A program made the position numbers and the translations under genes. Shown here in pieces: positions 32,816 through 37,267 of a stretch of 37,267 bases of DNA. The notes beneath the pieces were generated by a model. It had not been told where the DNA came from and did no database searches. It saw only the letters and a program-made list of their open reading frames with translations. This stretch comes from Candidatus Saccharimonadales bacterium (GTDB lineage: Bacteria > Patescibacteriota > Saccharimonadia > Saccharimonadales > Saccharimonadaceae), in NCBI GenBank assembly GCA_030146045.1, contig JASLDG010000046.1:1-37267 (forward strand), given 5' to 3'. Within the stretch, counting starts at the first letter, position 1. Every line of letters begins with the position of its first letter.

Positions 32816-33799
32816 TTATTTTCGGGACGATGTAATTGCGTAGACGCCGTAGACATTATCATCTGGTAAAAGCACCGTGACCGACTCGTCTATGTAGCCG
32901 ACTCGTCGAAGCAAGGCAAGTACTTGCGTCGGTGTTCGCTGAATAACACCCGGCCACCCCATACCTCGTTTGTGCACATGCAAATGCGGGTGCTCTGGGC
33001 GCATATTTGTAAATACAATAATCGCCCCCGCTGCAGCGTACGGTCGTAGCGCCGCCAGAAGAGCAGCCGCGTCATCGTCTGCCAGATACTCAAACAAGCC
33101 CATCGCCTCGAGAATATGTGGCCGTGCGTGTTTTAGAAATGCATCGAGCGCCTTAGTATCTGTGAGGTCAAGCTGTCTCGTCTCCAGCGCGTCATCGGCA
33201 ATAGCATAATTTCGTGCTAATTTACGTGCAAAATCAAGAGCTTCACTATCAAGATCAGCAAAAAAGAATCGTTTATTCACATCAAACAGCTGTGCTGCAT
33301 CAAACGTCGGCTGCCCTGTACCACACGCGATACTCGCCCAACGAAGCGTCTTAACAGGCTTGACATGCTTCTGCAAAAACCAGCTCATCGCATAAGCACG
33401 CGACCGAAGCCCGATAGCATCGTAGGAATGTCGAAAGAAGTTCTTGGTAATGTAGTCGATTTTTTTGCCAGCGGCCAGCCGTTTATGATCAGGATTATGA
33501 ACCGAATAGGTTGCAAATCCACCCGGCATATAGGCTGACCATGCGCGGAAACTCGGTGAAAGATAGATAAGCCGTCGTGCAATATTACCCCGCTGAGTAT
33601 GAGCCATATCAGGACGTTTGCGCAAATACCTTTCGAGCGTGTTAGCAAAAAGGAGCACCGCCCGGCGTTGTATACGATAGCGAGCTTTCGAGAAACGATC
33701 GATCGTATGAAGTTCAATATATTCGACGCCGGCCCGAACACTGCGCTTGTTGACTCGCAATGAAAATTGATCGTTGGTAGTATCATACCGGCGCGACAT
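32816..33799 (-). CDS. Class I SAM-dependent methyltransferase, substrate unknown
   Basis: 327 residues from ATG 33799. SAM motif I is SIACGTGQP (G160, G162), the acidic residue after beta-2 is in FFFADLDSEALDFA, and LDLTDTKALDAF and ILEAMGLFEYL are motifs II and III. The ~140-residue N-terminal extension, basic and rich in Arg/Tyr, is not typical and may bind the substrate. The start is moved inside the longer frame because the -10 candidates lie at 33806-33814. It precedes the sensor-kinase gene (27-bp gap) and diverges from the receiver gene with a 14-bp interval. Confidence 0.8.
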   Translation of the reverse strand: MSRRYDTTNDQFSLRVNKRSVRAGVEYIELHTIDRFSKARYRIQRRAVLLFANTLERYLRKRPDMAHTQRGNIARRLIYLSPSFRAWSAYMPGGFATYSVHNPDHKRLAAGKKIDYITKNFFRHSYDAIGLRSRAYAMSWFLQKHVKPVKTLRWASIACGTGQPTFDAAQLFDVNKRFFFADLDSEALDFARKLARNYAIADDALETRQLDLTDTKALDAFLKHARPHILEAMGLFEYLADDDAAALLAALRPYAAAGAIIVFTNMRPEHPHLHVHKRGMGWPGVIQRTPTQVLALLRRVGYIDESVTVLLPDDNVYGVYAITSSRK

Positions 33800-33813
33800 G
33801 ATACACTTATAAT
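33800..33813. promoter_or_regulatory. Overlapping divergent promoters of the methyltransferase and receiver genes
   Basis: The two start codons are 14 bp apart. On the + strand TGATACACT ends 6 nt before the receiver ATG. On the minus strand TATAAG (6 nt) or TATTAT (9 nt) serves the methyltransferase. The hexamers occupy the same bases, so the two directions must exclude each other. Confidence 0.5.
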
Positions 33814-34182
33814 ATGACAAAAATTGCGATTATTGAAGATGATTCTGTCATCAACCAAATGTACCGTATTAAATTCGAGGCCGAAGGGTTTGATGTGCAG
33901 GTCGCTGATAATGGTAAATCGGGAATCGAGCTCGTCAAAAATTTTCAGCCCGATATCGTCCTTCTTGATATCCAAATGCCCGAAATGACCGGTGACGAAG
34001 CCCTGCAACATATCCGATCGCAGAGCTGGGGCAAAACCGTGCCAGTTATCGTACTGACCAATCTTGGCGCCGAAGAATCGCCAAAAGTATTGCGTACCCT
34101 CAATATCCATAGTTACATCGTCAAGGCCGACTTTACGCCAAGCCAGGTGGTTGACCGCGTCAAGCAGGCGTTGTCACTTTAG
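33814..34182 (+). CDS. Receiver-only (CheY-like) response regulator
   Basis: 122 residues, a single receiver domain. The acidic pocket is E8-D9-D10, the phosphoacceptor D52 lies in LLDIQMPEMTG, the switch Thr is in VLTNL, and the Lys is in YIVKADF. There is no output domain, so it must act by protein contacts or as a phosphorelay step. Its start is leaderless-type. The sensor kinase downstream of the divergent methyltransferase is the natural partner, by proximity. Confidence 0.92.
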   Translation: MTKIAIIEDDSVINQMYRIKFEAEGFDVQVADNGKSGIELVKNFQPDIVLLDIQMPEMTGDEALQHIRSQSWGKTVPVIVLTNLGAEESPKVLRTLNIHSYIVKADFTPSQVVDRVKQALSL

Positions 34183-34204
34183 CTCTTCTAGGCGGTTTAT
34201 ACGC

Positions 34205-35005
34205 TTAGCGTGGAATCAAAGCCGTTGCCGCACGAATTACATTATCAAACAAGGCGGTCACTGTTAGTGGACCAACACCACCTTTTTCAGGTGTAATCGT
34301 AATATCATCGCGTTCGCGCACATCATGCGCAACATCACCAACGATCTTACCGTGCTCAGCCGCAGTACCAGCGTCAATCACAATAGCACCCTGCTTCACG
34401 TCATGCGAACGTACGCGGCTTGGCACACCCGTAGCCGCAACAATCACATCAAACGCCTCCAGACTGGTATCATCTCCTTGATCAATCACCGTCACATCAT
34501 AGCCGCTTGAAAGCCAGCGCTTTGCAAGCGGCGCTCCGACAAGTCGCCCGTTCCCAACAATGGCGATTTTTTTACGCATCAGGTCAATACCATATCCTGT
34601 CACGAGCCAATCGATTGCAAGTGGCGTCGCAGGATCAAGGATCGCATGTGCACCAAGCCCATCAACGTCCTTTTCAGGTACGACGCGTGAAACAAGCGCA
34701 TCAGTCTGCGATGGATCGGCGAGTGGCAGCTGAATAATGATGCCATGCGTTGAGCTATCTGCGTTCAGGCGATCTATTACTCCTTCGGCGTCTCCTTGGT
34801 CAACTTTATAGACCTCAACATCCACAAGAATGTCCGCACCGTACGCTCGTTTGAGCGCAACATACGAATCAATGACCGGATTATCGGTTGTCTGTACAAT
34901 CGCCAGCTTCGGCAATATCTTATGCGCCTGGCGTAGTGCCCGTACCTGCTTTGCCTGCCGCACCTTCACGAAGTCAGCCAACTCACGTCCATTCAGTATT
35001 TTCAT
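34205..35005 (-). CDS. folD: Methylenetetrahydrofolate dehydrogenase / cyclohydrolase
   Basis: Interconverts 5,10-methylene- and 10-formyl-tetrahydrofolate with NADP. 266 residues, a little short for the family (280-300). Catalytic Y48-x3-K52 lies in SYVALKRA; IIIQLPL, PEKDVDG, the dinucleotide loop GNGRLVGAPLA (family G.S..VG.P) and PEKGGVGPLTVTALFDN are present. The Ser of the dinucleotide loop is replaced by Gly, and a Lys replaces one Gly before GGVGP. TACACT extended by TGC ends 7 nt before the ATG (leaderless). Confidence 0.92.
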   Translation of the reverse strand: MKILNGRELADFVKVRQAKQVRALRQAHKILPKLAIVQTTDNPVIDSYVALKRAYGADILVDVEVYKVDQGDAEGVIDRLNADSSTHGIIIQLPLADPSQTDALVSRVVPEKDVDGLGAHAILDPATPLAIDWLVTGYGIDLMRKKIAIVGNGRLVGAPLAKRWLSSGYDVTVIDQGDDTSLEAFDVIVAATGVPSRVRSHDVKQGAIVIDAGTAAEHGKIVGDVAHDVRERDDITITPEKGGVGPLTVTALFDNVIRAATALIPR

Positions 35006-35012
35006 CCTTACT

Positions 35013-35042
35013 AGTGTAGCAAACCGCTCAGCATGCTACAAT
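35013..35042. promoter_or_regulatory. Divergent promoters of folD and the DUF5684-like gene
   Basis: Minus strand TGCTACACT (hexamer 35018-35013) serves folD without a leader. Plus strand TGCTACAAT (hexamer 35037-35042) serves the 35080 gene with a ~30-nt leader and AAGGAG. The pair shows both initiation styles side by side. Confidence 0.55.
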
Positions 35043-35079
35043 GTAGCTATAAATAACTATTCTCTGAATAAGGAGCCAT

Positions 35080-35583
35080 ATGGATTATTCAACAGATTAC
35101 TACAGTAGCAGCTCATCACTATCATCAAGCGAAGCAGCAGGACTCGCCGTTTTTGGCATCGGTATGCTTTTCTTTTTCCTTGTTATTGCCCTCATATCAT
35201 ACGCACTCCACGCGTTCTTCTTGTCGCGCATCTTCAAAAAAGCGGGTGTCGAACAGTGGATTGCATGGGTGCCTTTCTACAACACATGGAAATTGCTTGA
35301 GCTGGGTAATCAGCCAGGATGGTGGTCAATTCTCGCGCTTATACCATTCGTCAATATCGCTGCTGCGGTGTTCCTCTATATTGCTATGTACCATGTTGGA
35401 CTTAAACTCCAGAAAGAAGGTTGGTTTGTCCTGCTTGCCATCTTTGTGCCGACTGTTTGGATGATCTGGCTCGCGTTCGACAGCTCAGAGTGGAACGAAG
35501 CAAGCGAAGGCGTCGCCGCAGCTCCTGCGCCCGTAACTCCCCGACCAGCACCGGTCGATACCGACGAGGCCGACAAAGAATAA
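35080..35583 (+). CDS. DUF5684-like multi-pass membrane protein
   Basis: 167 residues. A Ser/Tyr-rich N terminus is followed by about four hydrophobic segments. The central motif IFKKAGVEQWIAWVPFYNTW...GNQPGWWSILALIPFVN is characteristic of the DUF5684 family (sometimes annotated near signal peptidase I). The tail is Pro/Ala-rich and acidic. Function unknown. AAGGAG 4 nt before ATG sets the start, and a strong terminator follows. Confidence 0.78.
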   Translation: MDYSTDYYSSSSSLSSSEAAGLAVFGIGMLFFFLVIALISYALHAFFLSRIFKKAGVEQWIAWVPFYNTWKLLELGNQPGWWSILALIPFVNIAAAVFLYIAMYHVGLKLQKEGWFVLLAIFVPTVWMIWLAFDSSEWNEASEGVAAAPAPVTPRPAPVDTDEADKE

Positions 35584-35604
35584 CAGCCGCCTCTTTTGAA
35601 CGAC

Positions 35605-35632
35605 ACGCCCGCTCCCTCGAGCGGGCGTTTTG
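35605..35632 (+). terminator. Terminator of the 35080 gene
   Basis: ACGCCCGCTC-CCTC-GAGCGGGCGT followed by TTTT. Confidence 0.88.
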
Positions 35633-35643
35633 CCGCTAGCCTC

Positions 35644-35672
35644 TTGCAAAAACCGTGTATTTTTGCTATAAT
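35644..35672 (+). promoter_or_regulatory. Promoter of tRNA-Lys
   Basis: TTGCAA, 17 bp, TATAAT preceded by TGC. It leaves a ~80-nt leader before the tRNA. Confidence 0.65.
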
Positions 35673-35679
35673 GGCAACT

Positions 35680-35747
35680 GTATTCTTCGCACAGCAGCGA
35701 TGAATACTCATTAACAAGTCAAACCATATCACAGCAGCGACATGGTT
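35680..35747 (+). repeat. Twin hairpins with the same loop motif in the tRNA-Lys leader
   Basis: CACAGCAGCGA occurs at 35690-35700 and 35730-35740, exactly 40 bp apart. The first copy is closed by GTATTC/GAATAC (with an inner TCGC/GCGA), the second by AACCAT/ATGGTT. The loop sequence is constant while the stems differ but stay complementary. Confidence 0.6.
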
Positions 35748-35760
35748 ATGATCGTAATGC

Positions 35761-35837
35761 GGGCCATTAGCTCAGCTGGTTAGAGCACCTGCCTCTTAAG
35801 CAGGGTGTCCTGAGTTCAAGTCTCAGATGGCCCTCCA
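35761..35837 (+). tRNA. tRNA-Lys (anticodon CTT)
   Basis: Acceptor GGGCCAT/ATGGCCC; D stem GCTC/GAGC; anticodon stem CCTGC/GCAGG around CTCTTAA; T stem CTGAG/CTCAG with TTCAAGT. CCA is encoded. The discriminator is T, unusual for lysine. Confidence 0.95.
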
Positions 35838-35874
35838 AGAAAAGTCCACCCTTCACTGGGTGGTTTTTTCTTGG
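35835..35874 (+). terminator. Terminator of tRNA-Lys
   Basis: CCAAGAAAA..CCACCC, loop TTCACT, then GGGTGG..TTTTTTCTTGG. The stem begins inside the encoded CCA. Confidence 0.85.
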
Positions 35875-35902
35875 AAGATAAAAGAGGGACGAACCAACTA
35901 AA

Positions 35903-35937
35903 TAAATCACCGCGTATCGTTGATACGCGGTGATTTA
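35903..35937 (-). terminator. Terminator of the RCC1-repeat gene
   Basis: A 16-bp perfect stem (TAAATCACCGCGTATC and its complement) around GTT, between the tRNA-Lys terminator and the RCC1 stop. Confidence 0.7.
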
Positions 35938-35955
35938 CTATGTAGAGCCATACGG

Positions 35956-37267
35956 TTAGAAGCTTATACTACCACTCACCGTGACATTGACCGGTACGAC
36001 CGTATCGGAAGCGCCCACTGGATATGGCTGATTACTCAAGATGCCCTTGAGGCCAATCTGCCCAAAATCGTTTTTACCCCAACACAACATTTTACCATTT
36101 GAAATACTACAACTTGTCGCAGCCCCGACAGAAACCATAGTAGTCATCTGACGATTCTCGATACCATCCTCAAACATCATCGAGCCTCCGTAACCTTCTG
36201 CAGAGCTGTTTGAGACGCCTGGCGTACCTACAAGCCGTGGAACAGGCACCCTATTGCCACCGACAGGATTCTTGTTATTACCAAGACGCCCATTCTGCTC
36301 TTCACCCCAACAGTAGGTTTTGCCATTGACCGCTGCGCAGGCATGCTCGTCGCCAGCGCTAATGCTCAGTGCTTGCTGCGAACTTGGATCGCCTACTACT
36401 TTTGTTGGCACATTTTTATCAGGCGTTGCATCAGTCTTTGGTACATAGCGGATAGGTGGCCACTCCCATACGTCCTTGTAACCTTTTTTGGTTTGAAGCG
36501 GCCAAATACCAACTAAATCATAGCCATCACACCCGTTCGGGTTGGCCGGAGAGTTCACTGGCCACCCAACAGCATCTTTCCATTCGCAATCTTTTCTAAC
36601 TTTTACTTGCGGATCTTGCACCGGTACTTGGATCGTCTCAAAGCCCGTTCCAAGCTGACCTTTATCATTTTTACCCCAGCAGCTTGTGATACTGTTTATG
36701 ATGCCGCAACTAAAGTTCTTGCCTGCAGTGATTCCCGTAAACGCAGCGGTCAAACCTTCTGGCGAAACAGCGGCGGCAGTACCTCCTGTAATCTTTACTG
36801 GAGTGCGACTTTCGCCACCCGTCAAGCCATTACCCAACTCGCCATTTGTATTACTGCCCCAGCACCAGCCGTCACCTTGCGCAATCGCACATACATGCTC
36901 CGTTCCAACGTCCAGTTTAGTAGTTGTCATATTATAGAAGTTTGTCTCGCGCTTATCGCGATTAGTTGTACCGGTATCTTGACGCGCCGAGTATGCGCCA
37001 ACACGGACCGGCTCGTTACTCGATGTCATCGCCGCATTATTATTACCGAGCTGACCCTTACTATTATCACCCCAGCAGTACGTATGCCCATCGGCGATCG
37101 CACACGTATTTTTCTCACCTGCACTGACCGCCGTCACGCGCGACTGATCACCAAATACTGGTATAGAGGCACCATTTTCGTTCGTCATAATTGTCTTGAC
37201 TCGCTTTGGCTGTGCTTCGTAGCTATTCGCGTCATAGGTACCCCCTACGCCAAGCTGACCTTTATCA
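35956..37267 (-). CDS. RCC1-repeat (beta-propeller) protein, truncated at the window edge
   Basis: The frame is open to the last base of the window: residues before the first visible Met (DKGQLGVGG...) are another repeat unit, so the ATG at 37188 is internal. At least six RCC1 units are seen, marked by CAI/CW-G signatures: CWGDNSKGQLG, CWGSNTNGELG, CWGKNDKGQLG, CWGEEQNGRLG and CWGKNDFGQIG. Each blade carries paired Cys (CAIADGHTYCW), which could form disulfides outside the cell. A longer insertion with Trp/Pro lies before the fourth unit. A surface or secreted role is likely; a pilin-like or signal N terminus would be upstream and is not visible. Confidence 0.85.
   Translation of the reverse strand, partial: DKGQLGVGGTYDANSYEAQPKRVKTIMTNENGASIPVFGDQSRVTAVSAGEKNTCAIADGHTYCWGDNSKGQLGNNNAAMTSSNEPVRVGAYSARQDTGTTNRDKRETNFYNMTTTKLDVGTEHVCAIAQGDGWCWGSNTNGELGNGLTGGESRTPVKITGGTAAAVSPEGLTAAFTGITAGKNFSCGIINSITSCWGKNDKGQLGTGFETIQVPVQDPQVKVRKDCEWKDAVGWPVNSPANPNGCDGYDLVGIWPLQTKKGYKDVWEWPPIRYVPKTDATPDKNVPTKVVGDPSSQQALSISAGDEHACAAVNGKTYCWGEEQNGRLGNNKNPVGGNRVPVPRLVGTPGVSNSSAEGYGGSMMFEDGIENRQMTTMVSVGAATSCSISNGKMLCWGKNDFGQIGLKGILSNQPYPVGASDTVVPVNVTVSGSISF

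Noticed and set aside
1..37267. UGA recoding as in Gracilibacteria/Absconditabacteria
   Set aside because: Conserved genes read through without internal TGA and several, such as pncB, end at TGA.

Overview
The window looks like a chromosomal segment of a Candidatus Saccharibacteria (TM7, Patescibacteria) genome. This is inferred from gene content and style. There are compact single-copy housekeeping genes (metG, ksgA, pcrA-like helicase, tpiA, pgk, pyk, folD, pncB), Rpf/G5 cell-wall enzymes of actinobacterial and Gram-positive type, an LPXTG-anchored surface protein, RCC1-repeat and tail-anchored acidic proteins, and several large proteins without recognisable homologues. TGA is used as a normal stop, so the UGA=Gly code of Gracilibacteria/Absconditabacteria does not apply. 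No insertion sequence, prophage or CRISPR array is visible.

Layout. 1-2367 (+): the 3' part of pncB overlaps a Nudix-APH fusion by 4 bp. 2322-8477 (-): an Rpf-domain protein, ksgA, a 3D-domain paralogue of the Rpf protein, a membrane-anchored protein and metG, recalling the metS/rpfB(yabE)/ksgA neighbourhood of Actinobacteria and Bacilli. 8643-10142 (+): a possible serine hydrolase resembling PE-PPE domains. 10195-19281 (-): pyk, a PEGA/beta-propeller protein, pgk, tpiA, a tail-anchored protein and a PcrA/UvrD helicase. 19395-22912: two GC-rich genes of unknown function, a GH5 exo-glucanase-like enzyme, guanine deaminase and DedA. 22909-24313 (-): a metal-site protein resembling carbonic anhydrase, then tRNA-Glu with fragments of its own 3' end beside it. 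24499-30304 (+): three large secreted or envelope-type proteins with strong promoters; one has a 320-nt highly structured leader. 30409-35583: a small membrane protein, a sensor kinase with a methyltransferase, a receiver-only regulator, folD and a small multi-pass membrane protein. 35761 to the end: tRNA-Lys and a truncated RCC1-repeat gene.

Two expression styles are visible. About ten mostly housekeeping genes have a -10 hexamer only 6-8 nt before the start codon and no Shine-Dalgarno sequence, which predicts leaderless mRNAs. The envelope and GC-rich genes instead carry TTGACN-17-TATAAT-like promoters, leaders with hairpins and good Shine-Dalgarno sites.

The strongest unexplained signals are: (i) two 140-bp elements (17709-17848 and 19729-19867) with a nearly identical 70-bp core between locus-specific arms that are complementary to each other; (ii) the multi-stem leader RNA at about 26767-27089; (iii) three GC-rich genes with codon use unlike their surroundings; and (iv) the split and inverted tRNA-Glu 3'-end fragments. 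All family assignments come from motifs read by eye; no database search was possible.
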